A stretch of 17,209 bases of DNA. Origin: Planctomycetota bacterium. Its GTDB lineage: Bacteria > Planctomycetota > Phycisphaerae > WQYP01. The stretch is from contig JAJZGH010000088.1 of NCBI GenBank assembly GCA_021798635.1, positions 1 through 17,209 on the forward strand, read 5' to 3'. This document shows positions 5,717-15,608 of this stretch, piece after piece. Position 1 is the first letter of the stretch. Every line of letters begins with the position of its first letter. The notes below the pieces were generated by a model. The model saw only the letters and a list, made by a program, of their open reading frames with translations, was not told the DNA's origin and did not search any database. The translations under genes were made by a program, and so were the position numbers.

Positions 5717-7141
5717 ATGGCTGAAACGGAAAGTCCTGAAAATAATATTATAGAAGGTCCGGGCAAAGGACAGGCCTATTTTACGCGCGCTCATACGGTA
5801 GCGGACACGGGAAATTATGATTACGCCATAGACATGTTCATACAGGGATTATTGCGTGAACCGACCAATATGGCCGAGCATGAAGCCTTGCGGGATATCG
5901 CGCTAAGACGAAAAATTAAAGGCGGGAAGTCGGGCGGTGGCCTGGGCGGCTTGCTGGGCAGTAAAAGCTACTTCAAAGGAAAGTCGCCGAAAGAATTAAT
6001 GCTCAATGCCGAGTACGCATTAGCAAAGGACCCGGGCAATATCAATCAGATGATGGTAATGCTGCGTCAAGCTGCGGCGGCTGGCTACAAAGACATGGTG
6101 CTCTGGTTCGGGCCATTTGTCATGCAGGCCAATCGAACCCAAAAAAAAGCTGACGCGAAACTGTATCTTGAACTGGCTGACCTGTATGAAAGCTTAGGGG
6201 AATTTGCCAAAGCCGGGGAATCGGTCCATGCGGCGCTGGAGTTATCACCGGCTGATCCGGAGTTGACGGCCCGTGTCAAAGAGTTGGGCACGCGGGAAAC
6301 CCTGAAAAAGGGCAAATACGAATCGGTGCCGGATTTCAAAGAATCTCTGCGCGACCAGGAAATGACCAAAGACCTGTTGCAAAAGGAAAATTTAACTAAA
6401 ACGGAAGACTACAAACTCAAAGTCATCCGGGAAAGTCAGGAAGCCTGGGAGAAGGATCCCTCGGACCCGCAGTTGCTGGCCAAATACGTCAAAGCCCTGG
6501 TTGACGGCGAATCGGAAGAAAGTGAAAAGACGGCCGTTGAGGTATTGGAAAAAGCATACGCCCAGACCAAAATTTATCGTTATAAAGTGACCATAGGGGA
6601 CATACGGATTAAACAACTCCGGCGGCAACACCGGGCGCTGTTGGAAAAGGTACGGGCCAATCCAGACGATCAGGAGCTTGCCCGGGAATTGGCGGAATTT
6701 GATCAGGAACGCCTGAAATTTGAATTAGAGGAATATGAAGATCGGGTGAAAAATTACCCCTCTGATTTGCAGGTGCTCTTTGAATATGGCTATCGTCTCT
6801 TCCGGTCGCAACGCTTTGAAGAAGCTATTGGCGTTTTGCAGCATGCCCAGAATAATCCACGATGCCGCACCGACGCATTGCACCTGCTGGGGCGTTCGTT
6901 CCTTGAGCAGTCTATGAATCAGGAAGCAGTGGAAACACTGCAGCGGTCCGTGGAAAGTTATGAACTCGCCGAGTCGGGGGATACCAAGAGTAAGGAAATC
7001 AATTATTGGCTTGCCCGGGCCTTGGAGGCATCCGGGCAGTTCGAGGAGGCGGAAAAGACATATAGCCGCATCGCGCAGTGGGATATTGCATTCCGCGACG
7101 CCCGGCAGCGGCTTGCGGAACTGCGGAAAAAGCGGACGTGA
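5717..7141 (+). CDS. Tetratricopeptide-repeat protein
   Basis: The 474-aa protein is largely alpha-helical with TPR units at about residues 18-51, 148-181, 350-383, 385-418 and 428-461; the clearest is LYLELADLYESLGEFAKAG. A Gly/Ser/Lys-rich linker (about 69-90, GGKSGGGLGG core) separates the first TPR from the rest. A long charged, partly coiled-coil stretch fills about 200-345. No signal peptide or membrane helix is seen, so it is probably cytoplasmic and serves as a protein-interaction scaffold; partners are unknown. The ATG at 5717 has only a weak AAAGAG at 5700-5705. It is followed by dedA after 84 bases on the same strand and may share its transcript. TPR assignment is firm, biological role is not. 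Confidence 0.85.
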   Translation: MAETESPENNIIEGPGKGQAYFTRAHTVADTGNYDYAIDMFIQGLLREPTNMAEHEALRDIALRRKIKGGKSGGGLGGLLGSKSYFKGKSPKELMLNAEYALAKDPGNINQMMVMLRQAAAAGYKDMVLWFGPFVMQANRTQKKADAKLYLELADLYESLGEFAKAGESVHAALELSPADPELTARVKELGTRETLKKGKYESVPDFKESLRDQEMTKDLLQKENLTKTEDYKLKVIRESQEAWEKDPSDPQLLAKYVKALVDGESEESEKTAVEVLEKAYAQTKIYRYKVTIGDIRIKQLRRQHRALLEKVRANPDDQELARELAEFDQERLKFELEEYEDRVKNYPSDLQVLFEYGYRLFRSQRFEEAIGVLQHAQNNPRCRTDALHLLGRSFLEQSMNQEAVETLQRSVESYELAESGDTKSKEINYWLARALEASGQFEEAEKTYSRIAQWDIAFRDARQRLAELRKKRT

Positions 7142-7225
7142 TTCCCGGTTCTCACAGGATTTCCATGGTCTTGCCTTGGCGGTCGCTGCTGAATGTATCA
7201 TCCATGAGGAACTGCGGGGCAAACC

Positions 7226-7927
7226 ATGATTCCACTGATTCAGGCATTGTTGATCCGCTTTACCTATGTTGCTCTGGCGATGCTTCTGATTGCCGCGGGC
7301 TGCGGCGTGCCGATTCCTGAAGATGTGCCGCTGATTTTTTCGGGTTATCTATGCAATCCTGGCCAAAGTCCGCTGGCGACTATCGCGGCCGGACCAACTA
7401 CCGCGCACCACGCCGTGATAGCCACACCTGGCCGTGTGCCGAGCCTTGAAATCATGATTCTGTTTGGGATGACCGGTTTGCTGGTGGGGGACAGTATTTT
7501 ATATTTTGTGGGACAGCGCGGCATTGATGCTGATAACTTCCTGGCGCGCCATGTTCGCAAAGTGATGCACTCCAAGCGGCGTGAACGGGTGGAAAAATAT
7601 TTCCGTAAGCATGGAAACGTGACGCTGTTTATTGGAAGGTTTTTACCCGGCGTGCGGGCGATGATCTTTGCCCTGTGCGGCATTTCACGCATGCCATATT
7701 GGCGATTCCTGGTGGTGGATGGCTTGGCGGGGTTGATAAGCGTCCCGACGCTGCTCTATCTGGGATACTGGCAGGCGGCACGCATTAACTGGCTTTTCAG
7801 GGAAGTCAATAAGGTGAAACATTATATTTATATTGGCGCGGGAATCGCGGTGGTGCTGGCGGTGGTTATTTTTCTGATCCACCGTCGGCAGCAACAGCAG
7901 AAATCCGAAAATATGTCTGCAAAATGA
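7226..7927 (+). CDS. DedA-family membrane protein
   Basis: The 233-aa protein is hydrophobic, with membrane or re-entrant segments at about 8-40, 75-98, 133-152, 161-182 and 202-219, and a basic Gln-rich tail. Family-typical charged residues are present: Glu32 in VPIPEDVPL, Asp89 in LLVGDSILYFVG, and Arg138 and Arg144 in IGRFLPGVRA. DedA proteins are linked to lipid carrier (undecaprenyl phosphate) or phospholipid transport and to membrane energetics. An unusual hydrophilic stretch of about 30 residues (42-74), rich in Pro, Thr and His, separates the Glu and Asp motifs. GGGG at 7214-7217 provides a ribosome site before ATG. The gene ends 12 bases from the convergent nrdR. Which DedA subgroup it belongs to is unclear. 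Confidence 0.88.
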   Translation: MIPLIQALLIRFTYVALAMLLIAAGCGVPIPEDVPLIFSGYLCNPGQSPLATIAAGPTTAHHAVIATPGRVPSLEIMILFGMTGLLVGDSILYFVGQRGIDADNFLARHVRKVMHSKRRERVEKYFRKHGNVTLFIGRFLPGVRAMIFALCGISRMPYWRFLVVDGLAGLISVPTLLYLGYWQAARINWLFREVNKVKHYIYIGAGIAVVLAVVIFLIHRRQQQQKSENMSAK

Positions 7928-7941
7928 TGGCGTACGCCGTC
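7926..7941. terminator. Hairpin spanning the dedA and nrdR stop codons
   Basis: GATGGC (7926-7931) pairs with GCCGTC (7936-7941) around GTAC, including one G-T pair on the plus strand. It covers the 12-base gap between convergent genes and both stop codons. On the minus strand ATTTT follows, so it could act as a weak terminator for nrdR. No T tract exists for dedA. Confidence 0.35.
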
Positions 7942-8443
7942 ACTGGGGCGAAAACAGGTCGGTTTGATCGGGATCCCTGATCGAGCTTTGATTCATGATA
8001 TCGCGTGCTTCGTTAACCAGTTCCCCCAAGTCCCGGAATTCCCGATAGACCGAGGCGAAACGAACGTAGGCAATCGGATCGGTTTGCCGCAGAAAATACA
8101 TGACCTGCTCACCAATATATGAACTTGGAGCCTCACGCTGATACTTCTGAACGACATTCTCCTCCACCGCATCGACAATGCGCGCGATGGCTTCCGCCGA
8201 TACCGGGCGTTTGTAGCACGCTTTTTGAATGCCGGAAAAAATAAGATTGCGATCAAACGGAACCCGGGAGCCATCTTTTTTGACCACCGTCAAACGTACA
8301 ACTTCCTCGATGCGTTCATAGGTTGTAAAACGACGGTTGCAATGCTCACATTCACGGCGCCTGCGGATGGACTGCCCACCCTCAACCGGACGGGAATCCA
8401 GAACATGATCCTGATCAACAGTATGACAAAATGGACACCGCAC
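7940..8443 (-). CDS. nrdR: Transcriptional repressor NrdR
   Basis: The 167-aa protein is full length. It starts with the NrdR zinc ribbon: Cys3 and Cys6 in RCPFC, then Cys32 and Cys35 in ECEHC, with the family RRRRECEHCNRRFTTYE stretch. An ATP-cone domain follows at about residues 47-137, including KDGSRVPFDR. NrdR senses ATP/dATP and represses ribonucleotide reductase operons at paired NrdR boxes. The start codon is GTG: the codon two places upstream is a stop (TAG), the encoded N-terminus MRCPFC is the family standard, and GGAAG lies six bases upstream. No nrd genes are in the window, so its targets are elsewhere. It has its own promoter 30 bases upstream and lies downstream of the GH3 gene on the same strand. 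Confidence 0.96.
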   Translation of the reverse strand: MRCPFCHTVDQDHVLDSRPVEGGQSIRRRRECEHCNRRFTTYERIEEVVRLTVVKKDGSRVPFDRNLIFSGIQKACYKRPVSAEAIARIVDAVEENVVQKYQREAPSSYIGEQVMYFLRQTDPIAYVRFASVYREFRDLGELVNEARDIMNQSSIRDPDQTDLFSPQ

Positions 8444-8475
8444 GCACTACTTCCAAAAACACTCCGAGCACGAAT

Positions 8476-8504
8476 AGAGTAGTCGGCTTGCGTGAGAGCG
8501 TCAA
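8476..8504 (-). promoter_or_regulatory. Promoter for nrdR
   Basis: On the minus strand TTGACG (8504-8499) is followed after 17 bases by TACTCT (8481-8476). The -35 matches five of six, the -10 only three of six. The transcript would start near 8469 with a short leader of about 26 bases, which fits the position of the GGAAG ribosome site. Confidence 0.5.
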
Positions 8505-8593
8505 ATCGTATGGCCACAGACCTCTTTGCCGGAGATATAGAGCCATGGCGTGGGCGAGCAGACCCACCACGCACCAGGAGCCTGTCCCCGCGT

Positions 8594-11236
8594 TCAGGCC
8601 ACATGCACTTCCGCAGCCACCGTGCGAAGGGTTTCAGCGCCGCCGAGGCGATTATCTTTACATGCTGCCAATTGCACCTGCCCGGTCAGACGAATATCTG
8701 CTGAGGAACTGCCGATCTCCAGGTGCATTTCCCCCGGTTCAATGACAAATTTTTTCTTATCTGCATCCCAGTACCACAGAGCTTGCGTATTGTAGGGTAA
8801 AGAAAAACTCACGCGGCGCGCCTGACCGGGTCGCAATTCCACGCGTGCAAAACCGACGAGTTCCCGGATAGGACGTTTGATACTTGATTTCGGCACGCGG
8901 ACGTACAACTGCACAACTTCCGCACCCGACTGCTTGCCGGTGTTGGTTATCGTTGCGGCGACGTTGACATGGCCGCCGGCCGAAAGTGGACCGTCGCCAA
9001 CTGTTAAACCGCTATAGTGAAACGTTGTAAAGCTCAGGCCATGCCCGAAGGGATACAACGGCTTGCCGTCAAAATACATGTACGTGCGCCCCTTGCGGAT
9101 ATCATAGTCATGGAAATGCGGCAACTGATCCACAGATTTATACCATGTGCAGGAGGTTTTTCCGCCCGGATTGTAATGGCCGAATAGCACATCGCCGATG
9201 GCCGCCCCCTGGGCCTGCCCCGCAAACAAAGCGCCCACAATGGCCGGCAAATGTGCCTGTTCCCAATTGATGGCCACTGTATTATTGCTGGAAACCACCA
9301 GGACAGTCCGCGGATTGGCTGCAAAAACCGCCTGAATCAATTCATGCTGCACACCGGTGAGTCTGGTATCCTGGCGATCATGGCCTTCTCCGTCCACGGA
9401 CGAATTAACCCCACAGACCAGAACGACCACATCGGCGCGTCGGGCCGCGGCGATGGCGTCATTAAACATAGCGGGATCTTTTGCACCGGTTATCGAACAA
9501 CCTGGCTTATAAATGAGTTCCGGCTCGCCCAGGCGGCGATGCTCGGAGACGGAAAGCGGCAGGAGTTCAAACCCGCCGATATTGAGCAGATAGCCGGAGC
9601 CGCCGGTGATTTTGAAAAACAATTTGTGCGTTCCGGTTGCAGGGGGTAACGCCGCTGAGAATTTTTTCCAGGTCTGCCACCCCCCGGTAGCGGGAATGCG
9701 AAGCGTTGTGACGGCAGGATTGGTCAGCGCATCGAGATGTACGGAAACGGTTGCACCCGGTCCGGCGCTGGCGCATTGAACGGCAATCCGGGTTTTACCG
9801 CTGAATTCCTGCGCTTTGTATTCAATCCAGGCGCCGTTGGTGATGTAGGCGAAGGCGGGCAGGCCGCGGCTGGAGGTCTGCTCCCGCGTATGATGAAATT
9901 GCACCGCTTGATCCGGCCAGACGCCTGCACCCGGTACCGGCACGCCTAAAACTTCCGCAATTCCCTGTAACGGCGAAACGCTTTCATAGGTGCTGCCGCT
10001 GTATTGCCCCAGGCGAGCTTGCCCGGCCATTGGCCCGATGACGGCCACGGTTCGGAGTTTGGCCTTATCAAGCGGGAGGAAGCTATTGTCATTTTTTAAC
10101 AGAATAATCGACTGGCGAGCCGCCTCCAACGCCAGGGCCTGATGTTCCGGAGAATTGACTGCGGCAAAAGAGATGTTGTTGTAGGGAACCGTTGTGGGAC
10201 GATCAAATTCCCCCAGCAAAAACCGCGCGGTGAGAATACGTGTCACCGCTTCGGAAATTTCCGCTTCGCTGACGAGTTGCTTTTTGATGGCCTGCGGCAG
10301 ATATTTCTGTAACGTACCGCCGCAATTTAACTCGCAGCCCGCGTGGATAGCGTCCGCAGCGGCCTGAGGTAATGTTTTGGCATAATGGTGGGGGTTGAAA
10401 ATATTGTAGATTGCGTCGCAATCAGATGTTACGTACCCGCGAAAGCCCCAGCGATCGCGCAGCAGTTGGGTAAGCAGGAAATGATCGGCACAGCAGGGTG
10501 TGCCGTTAATCGCATTGTAGGCCCCCATCACGGTAAATACGCCGCCGTCAATCACGGCTGTGCGATAAGCGCGGCTGTAATATTCCCAGAAGCTCCGCGG
10601 ATCAACGGTGGCGGAAATACTGGTGCGGTCATGATCGGTGTTGTTGCAGATAAAATGCTTGGCACAGGCCGTGGTCTTGAGATAATTCGGATCATTCCCC
10701 TGCATGCCTTTGATCACCTGCACAGCCAGTGTGCCTGCCAGGCACGGGTCTTCACCGGCGGCCTCTTCGCACCGGCCCCAGCGCGGATCACGATGCAAAT
10801 TTAATGTTTGCGGTGAATAAAAGGTCAGCGAATTTCCGGTTCGGTTGTGCCACGCACGCGCCTCATCGGACACCGCCGTGTAAACCCGCAGGTTCAGTTC
10901 CGGATTCCATGCCCCAGCCAGGGCCAGGGGCTGCGGGAAACTGGTGCCTTTCGCGTAGCCGCGTGCCAAACCGTGCAAGGCCTCGGACCAGTATTGGTAG
11001 CGGCTCAAACCCAGCCGCTTGATCGCCGGGGCGGTATTGCCGGTCTGACTTATTTTTTCCGCCAGCGTCATGGTTGCTACCAGAGCGGCGGCACGATTTC
11101 TGGCCCGCAGATAGGCCGTTTGAGAAACACCTGCCGTTGCAGTCACATGGGCGGGGTCACCGCTGCTGATCATTGATTTCCCGGGCAGGACAGCCAGTGC
11201 GGCCGCCAGTTGCAACATTTCCCGTCGTCGCATCAT
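8594..11236 (-). CDS. Exported GH3 beta-glycosidase with CBM6-like insert
   Basis: The 880-aa enzyme has, in order: a Tat-like signal (RRREMLQL then a hydrophobic run, residues 3-18), the GH3 barrel domain (about 45-330), the GH3 C-terminal sandwich split by a CBM6-like beta domain (about 459-561, with TGGWQTW), and a Fn3-like C-terminal domain (about 745-845). The likely nucleophile is Asp272 in VTSDCDAI; an acid/base candidate is Glu617 in DGEGHDR. The SDCDAI form and overall layout favour beta-xylosidase or beta-glucosidase activity on plant oligosaccharides, but substrate cannot be fixed. GGAGG at 11246-11242, five bases before the ATG at 11236, decides the start; the frame runs 19 codons further up to 11293 without an SD and would bury the signal peptide. 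It would act outside the cytoplasm. No transporter or regulator of a sugar locus sits beside it. Confidence 0.93.
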   Translation of the reverse strand: MMRRREMLQLAAALAVLPGKSMISSGDPAHVTATAGVSQTAYLRARNRAAALVATMTLAEKISQTGNTAPAIKRLGLSRYQYWSEALHGLARGYAKGTSFPQPLALAGAWNPELNLRVYTAVSDEARAWHNRTGNSLTFYSPQTLNLHRDPRWGRCEEAAGEDPCLAGTLAVQVIKGMQGNDPNYLKTTACAKHFICNNTDHDRTSISATVDPRSFWEYYSRAYRTAVIDGGVFTVMGAYNAINGTPCCADHFLLTQLLRDRWGFRGYVTSDCDAIYNIFNPHHYAKTLPQAAADAIHAGCELNCGGTLQKYLPQAIKKQLVSEAEISEAVTRILTARFLLGEFDRPTTVPYNNISFAAVNSPEHQALALEAARQSIILLKNDNSFLPLDKAKLRTVAVIGPMAGQARLGQYSGSTYESVSPLQGIAEVLGVPVPGAGVWPDQAVQFHHTREQTSSRGLPAFAYITNGAWIEYKAQEFSGKTRIAVQCASAGPGATVSVHLDALTNPAVTTLRIPATGGWQTWKKFSAALPPATGTHKLFFKITGGSGYLLNIGGFELLPLSVSEHRRLGEPELIYKPGCSITGAKDPAMFNDAIAAARRADVVVLVCGVNSSVDGEGHDRQDTRLTGVQHELIQAVFAANPRTVLVVSSNNTVAINWEQAHLPAIVGALFAGQAQGAAIGDVLFGHYNPGGKTSCTWYKSVDQLPHFHDYDIRKGRTYMYFDGKPLYPFGHGLSFTTFHYSGLTVGDGPLSAGGHVNVAATITNTGKQSGAEVVQLYVRVPKSSIKRPIRELVGFARVELRPGQARRVSFSLPYNTQALWYWDADKKKFVIEPGEMHLEIGSSSADIRLTGQVQLAACKDNRLGGAETLRTVAAEVHVA

Positions 11237-11343
11237 TGATGCCTCCATCACGGTTAAATTCTCCGCCAGGTCAACTGCCGACTGCCCGGCCAATCGGCAA
11301 GTCCATGACGAGCAGGGACTTTGGCGTTGCTACCATTGGCGTA

Positions 11344-11371
11344 AGTATGATGGCGTCGTCTAAAAAAGCAA
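11344..11371 (-). promoter_or_regulatory. Weak promoter candidate for the GH3 gene
   Basis: On the minus strand TTGCTT (11371-11366), 16 bases, CATACT (11349-11344). The -35 has only three matches and the -10 four, so this is tentative. It is the best-spaced pair in the 217-base gap between carB and the GH3 gene. Confidence 0.25.
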
Positions 11372-11453
11372 TAGATGGTTCGGGCGCAGCGAGGTGTAGC
11401 GCGTTTTTTTTCAGAGAAGTCATTTAAGACCTGTTCCCGATGCCCGGCCACGC

Positions 11454-14400
11454 TTAAGGCTGCTTCATCCCGGCGTAATAATCCTGTATGGGCTTGACCG
11501 TCCACTGCCCTTGTTTGAGACTTACAATGGCATCGGCGGCAGCTTCGGCTCCGGTAATTGTGGTGATAATCGGAATTCTGTTCAGAACGGCGGCGGATCG
11601 AATGCGGCCTTCGTCTGTGGTGGGGCCTTTGTGGGTAGGGGTATTAATCAACAATTGCACCTGTTGGTTTTTAATGGCGTCGATAATGTTGGGACGGCCT
11701 TCCTGAATTTTATTTATCTTTCGGCAGGGCACGCCCGCGTCATTGAGCGCCGCGCATGTACCGCTGGTGGAAATGAGTTCAAAACCCGCATGGGCAATCT
11801 TCCGCGCTGTTTCGATGATCGCTTTTTTGTCGCCATCCCGTACGGAAATATAAACCGTACCGGACATCGGCAGGCTGCCGCCGGCGGCCATCTGAGATTT
11901 GGCATACGCCACAGGGAAGCTGGAATCTATGCCCATGACTTCGCCGGTGGAGCGCATTTCCGGGCCTAAAATAACATCCACGCCGGGGAATTTGCTGAAG
12001 GGAAATACACTTTCCTTCACAGCGACGTGATGCTTGGGAATGATTTCTTCACTGACACCCAGTTCCGGCAATGTTTTGCCGCACATGACTTTTGCCGCGA
12101 TTTTTGCCCAGGCCACACCGGTGGCTTTGCTGACAAACGGCACCGTGCGGCTGGCGCGCGGGTTCACTTCCAGCACATAGACTTCATTATCTTTTATCGC
12201 GAACTGTACATTCATTAACCCCCGCACCGCCAAGGCTTTGGCTAATGCCAGTGTATTGTCATGAATGCGCGCCACGATTTCCGCCGGCAAACTGAATGGA
12301 GGCAAGGAACAGGCGGAATCACCGGAGTGAATCCCCGCTTCTTCGATGTGTTCCATCACGCCAATGACCAGATAGTTGCTGCCGTCGCCCAACGCATCGA
12401 CATCCACTTCCGTGGCATCGCCCAGGAAGCGGTCAATAAGAATCGGATGTTCCTCCGCCACTTCCACGGCATGGCGAATGTAATAATCCAACTGTGTTTC
12501 ATCGGAAACAATTTCCATGGCCCGGCCGCCCAGTACAAACGAGGGACGCACCAGTACCGGATAGCCAATTTCCGCGGCCACTTTGCGGGCCTGCTCGGCA
12601 CTGCGGGCAATTCCGCCCGGGGGCTGCTTGAGGCCCAAAGATTTTATCAGGCGATTAAATTTATCCCGATCTTCCGCGGCTTCAATGGACTCCACAGCCG
12701 TGCCAATGATCGGCACGCCGGCATCTTTAAGGCCGCGGGCGAGATTCAGCGGAGTTTGGCCGCCGAATTGTACGATGACCCCTTGCACCAACCCCCCGGG
12801 CTGGCTTAATGGGCGGCCATTGAGGCGTTCGACAATGTTCAGCACATCCTCATGCGTGAGGGGCTCAAAGAACAGGAGGTTCGACGTGTCGTAATCCGTG
12901 CTGACGGTTTCCGGATTGGAATTGATCATCACGCTTTCAAGGTCCAGTTCCCGGCACGCAAAGGCGGCCTGCACGCAGCAATAATCAAATTCAATGCCTT
13001 GCCCGATGCGATTGGGGCCGCCGCCTAAAATAATAATTTTCCTGCGATCGGTGATGCGCACTTCATCATCGACCTGCTGCATGGAGCGGCCGTTTTCCAG
13101 CCGGGTGATCGGACTTTCATAAGTGGAATAATAATACGGCGTGGCCGCTTCAAATTCCGCAGCGCAGGTATCGACAAGTTTATAGACTGGCTCAATGGTC
13201 AGGCGCTTGCGGATGCCTCGAACTTCCGCAGGCTGTAGGGACCACACCGAGCCTAGCTGCACATCGGAATATCCCATTTCCTTGCTGCGGCGCAAAAGCG
13301 CCGCAAAACGCTGGCGATCTTCGGCGGAAATCTTCCCGGCCATAAAGGCGGCGGCCTGCGGGCGCATCTGAAATAATTCCTCTTCAAAATCAACAAGTTC
13401 CTTCATTTGCGAGAGAAACCAGGGGTCGATATGGGTCAGTTCATGCACCCGCTCCAGCGTGTAATGCATTTTAAAAGCGTAGCGGATGTAATAGAGCCGG
13501 CCCTGCGAGGGAATCGATAGTTTACGAATTAACCGGTCTTCCGGTATCGGCCAGACTTGCGCCGCCTCTTCCAAAGCCGCCATGCGGGTTACAAAAGCCC
13601 CGCGGTCGCCCAGACTTGATGGGACCGAGGAAGGTTGGGTATCAAGTTCCAATACCTGCCTTCGCCACCATTTATCAATGCGATCCAGCCCCAGGCCGAA
13701 GCGTTTAACTTCCATGGATCGTATGCCTTTTTGCAGGGCTTCCTTAAACGTCCGGCCGATGCTCATAGCTTCGCCGACGCTCTTCATCTGGGTTGTGAGT
13801 GTTTCGTCCGCATCAGGGAATTTTTCAAATGTCCAACGCGGAATTTTCACCACCACATAATCGATTGACGGTTCAAAACATGCCACGGTGCGGCGGGTGA
13901 TGTCATTGGGCAGCTCATCAAGCGTATAACCCACCGCGAGTTTGGCGGCAATACGAGCGATGGGAAACCCGGTGGCTTTGCTGGCTAACGCACTGGAGCG
14001 GGATACCCGCGGATTCATTTCCACCACCACCATATCCCCATTGGCGGGGTTGATGGCGAACTGAATATTGGACCCGCCGGTTTCCACGCCAATGGCCCGG
14101 ATGACCGCAATGGCCCCATCGCGCATGCGTTGATATTCTTTGTCAGTCAGAGTTTGGGCCGGGGCGACGGTGATGGAATCGCCGGTGTGTACGCCCATGG
14201 GATCAAAATTTTCAATGCTGCAGACAATCACCACGTTGTCGGCTTTGTCACGCATGACTTCCAGCTCATATTCCTTCCAGCCGATCAGCGATTGATCAAT
14301 CTGGATTTCATTAATCATGGACGCATCGATACCGCGCTGGGCGATATTTTCAAATTCCTCCATGTTCCAGGCCACACCGGATCCGGTTCCGCCGAGCGTA

Positions 14401-14915
14401 AATGACGCCCGGATAATACACGGTAACCCGACCTGCTGGGCCACTTGTCTGGCTTGTTCCATGTTGTACGCCAAGCCGCTAGCCGGACACTGTAAACCGA
14501 TGGATTCCATAATAGCTTTGAATTTGCGACGATCTTCCCCGCGATGGATCGCTTCACGGGTGGCACCGATCATCTGCACGCCGAATTTTTTCAGAATTCC
14601 CGCATCTTCCAGGGCAACCGACAAATTCAGGCCCGTCTGGCCACCGAGCGTAGGCAGTAGCGCGTCAGGGCGTTCGATTTCAATTATTTTAGTTATGGCC
14701 TCCACCGTCAGCGGTTCAATATATGTGCGGTCGGCCATATCCGGATCGGTCATAATAGTGGCCGGATTGGAGTTTACCAGGATCACGCGGTAGCCCTCTT
14801 CTTTGAGAGCTTTGCACGCCTGCGTGCCGGAATAATCAAATTCACAACCCTGTCCGATGACAATAGGGCCGGAGCCGATGATCAGGATACTCTTAAGGTC
14901 CGTTCTTTTGGGCAT
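11454..14915 (-). CDS. carB: Carbamoyl phosphate synthase large subunit
   Basis: The 1153-aa protein is a complete CarB. The two homologous synthetase halves each have a glycine-rich start ([19 protein letters not shown] at 12-30 and [17 protein letters not shown] at 631-647) and an ATP-grasp domain (about 130-340 and 705-900). The oligomerisation domain lies between, with the conserved [10 protein letters not shown] near 581-590. The last 130 residues form the MGS-like allosteric domain, with STSGT and NKIQEGRPN. It makes carbamoyl phosphate from ammonia (passed from CarA), bicarbonate and two ATP for pyrimidines and arginine. It is about 80 residues longer than E. coli CarB (1073 aa), chiefly in the stretch at 404-475. 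The start has AAAGG ten bases upstream. carA is not beside it, and no pyrimidine-responsive attenuator is visible in the short upstream gap. Confidence 0.97.
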   Translation of the reverse strand: MPKRTDLKSILIIGSGPIVIGQGCEFDYSGTQACKALKEEGYRVILVNSNPATIMTDPDMADRTYIEPLTVEAITKIIEIERPDALLPTLGGQTGLNLSVALEDAGILKKFGVQMIGATREAIHRGEDRRKFKAIMESIGLQCPASGLAYNMEQARQVAQQVGLPCIIRASFTLGGTGSGVAWNMEEFENIAQRGIDASMINEIQIDQSLIGWKEYELEVMRDKADNVVIVCSIENFDPMGVHTGDSITVAPAQTLTDKEYQRMRDGAIAVIRAIGVETGGSNIQFAINPANGDMVVVEMNPRVSRSSALASKATGFPIARIAAKLAVGYTLDELPNDITRRTVACFEPSIDYVVVKIPRWTFEKFPDADETLTTQMKSVGEAMSIGRTFKEALQKGIRSMEVKRFGLGLDRIDKWWRRQVLELDTQPSSVPSSLGDRGAFVTRMAALEEAAQVWPIPEDRLIRKLSIPSQGRLYYIRYAFKMHYTLERVHELTHIDPWFLSQMKELVDFEEELFQMRPQAAAFMAGKISAEDRQRFAALLRRSKEMGYSDVQLGSVWSLQPAEVRGIRKRLTIEPVYKLVDTCAAEFEAATPYYYSTYESPITRLENGRSMQQVDDEVRITDRRKIIILGGGPNRIGQGIEFDYCCVQAAFACRELDLESVMINSNPETVSTDYDTSNLLFFEPLTHEDVLNIVERLNGRPLSQPGGLVQGVIVQFGGQTPLNLARGLKDAGVPIIGTAVESIEAAEDRDKFNRLIKSLGLKQPPGGIARSAEQARKVAAEIGYPVLVRPSFVLGGRAMEIVSDETQLDYYIRHAVEVAEEHPILIDRFLGDATEVDVDALGDGSNYLVIGVMEHIEEAGIHSGDSACSLPPFSLPAEIVARIHDNTLALAKALAVRGLMNVQFAIKDNEVYVLEVNPRASRTVPFVSKATGVAWAKIAAKVMCGKTLPELGVSEEIIPKHHVAVKESVFPFSKFPGVDVILGPEMRSTGEVMGIDSSFPVAYAKSQMAAGGSLPMSGTVYISVRDGDKKAIIETARKIAHAGFELISTSGTCAALNDAGVPCRKINKIQEGRPNIIDAIKNQQVQLLINTPTHKGPTTDEGRIRSAAVLNRIPIITTITGAEAAADAIVSLKQGQWTVKPIQDYYAGMKQP

Positions 14916-14999
14916 GGGTCAATAACCTTTTACACCAGGGTCGGGGAAAAAACTTGTAAGTTTGTATCAGAAATCGCGCCGTCGCGAAAGTGCCCGCGG

Positions 15000-15473
15000 T
15001 TATTTTTCCCGAACGCGGCGTTCCATCGTGGCGCGGAAATAATTCCGGAATGTCGGCAGGCCGGCCTGCGTCCAGGCGGATTGGATTTTTTCCACCAGAG
15101 CGGCGTTATTTTTTCGCAAATCACTTAAAAACTTGGCATCTGGCGACGTTTCAGGTGCCATCAGATGCGTGTCATGGGCATCGGCCAGAAGCAGATAACT
15201 TGTACCATCCGGCGATTCTTCGACGTTTAATTTCATGTGTGGATACGCCACCTGCCCCAAACGCAGGCGATAAACCGCCCGTCCATCCTTATTGGCCGGT
15301 TCAAACCATTCAGGATTGATGGGGTCGGAATCCGCTGATGCCAAGATCGGTGCGATTCGCGCCTCAACGACATCGGGAATTTTCCCGACCCCGTACGCCA
15401 GCGGTAAATAGATTTCAATGGCTTTTTTAACAATCTGCACATGCGGCAGCGGTGGATGTTGTAATTCAGTCAT
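15000..15473 (-). CDS. Conserved-looking protein of unknown function
   Basis: I do not recognise the family. The 157-aa product is soluble, with no signal peptide or membrane helix. It opens with a helix (HVQIVKKAIEIYLPLAYG, about 11-28), has a middle of alternating hydrophobic strands (AVYRLRLGQV and KLNVEES at 66-87, then SYLLLADAHD), and ends in a basic helix (NYFRATMERRVREK). This mixed alpha/beta pattern and stable composition argue for a real protein. The frame is open to 15641, but the upstream 56 residues are Arg/Pro/Gly-rich and overlap the inverted-repeat region, so the ATG at 15473 is preferred; only a weak AGG lies nine bases before it. It is 84 bases upstream of carB on the same strand and may be cotranscribed with it. 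Confidence 0.6.
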   Translation of the reverse strand: MTELQHPPLPHVQIVKKAIEIYLPLAYGVGKIPDVVEARIAPILASADSDPINPEWFEPANKDGRAVYRLRLGQVAYPHMKLNVEESPDGTSYLLLADAHDTHLMAPETSPDAKFLSDLRKNNAALVEKIQSAWTQAGLPTFRNYFRATMERRVREK

Positions 15474-15608
15474 AACTAACGCCTGATCGGTTTTCCCCGA
15501 CCGTCCTGGTTTCCCGGTACTCTCAAAAATCAGTTTACACGAAATCCCCACCCAATGCCCGCCCGGCGCGCGCAATCCCCTTAGTCCGGGGCGGAAGCGT
15601 CGCGGTTG

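Noticed and set aside
5383..5766. Minus-strand frame of up to 127 aa in the gap before the TPR gene
   Set aside because: It starts inside the TPR gene, its shorter start near 5679 has no SD, and the sequence shows no domain, signal or membrane pattern. The plus frame at 5450-5671 is rejected for the same reasons.
11384..11411. GCGC/GCGC hairpin followed by eight Ts on the plus strand
   Set aside because: The stem is only four pairs with an 11-base loop, and no plus-strand gene lies upstream to terminate. It points the wrong way for carB.
12261..12809. 182-aa plus-strand frame within carB
   Set aside because: It lies wholly antisense to a well-conserved carB segment; this and other long antisense frames there are by-products of carB codon use.
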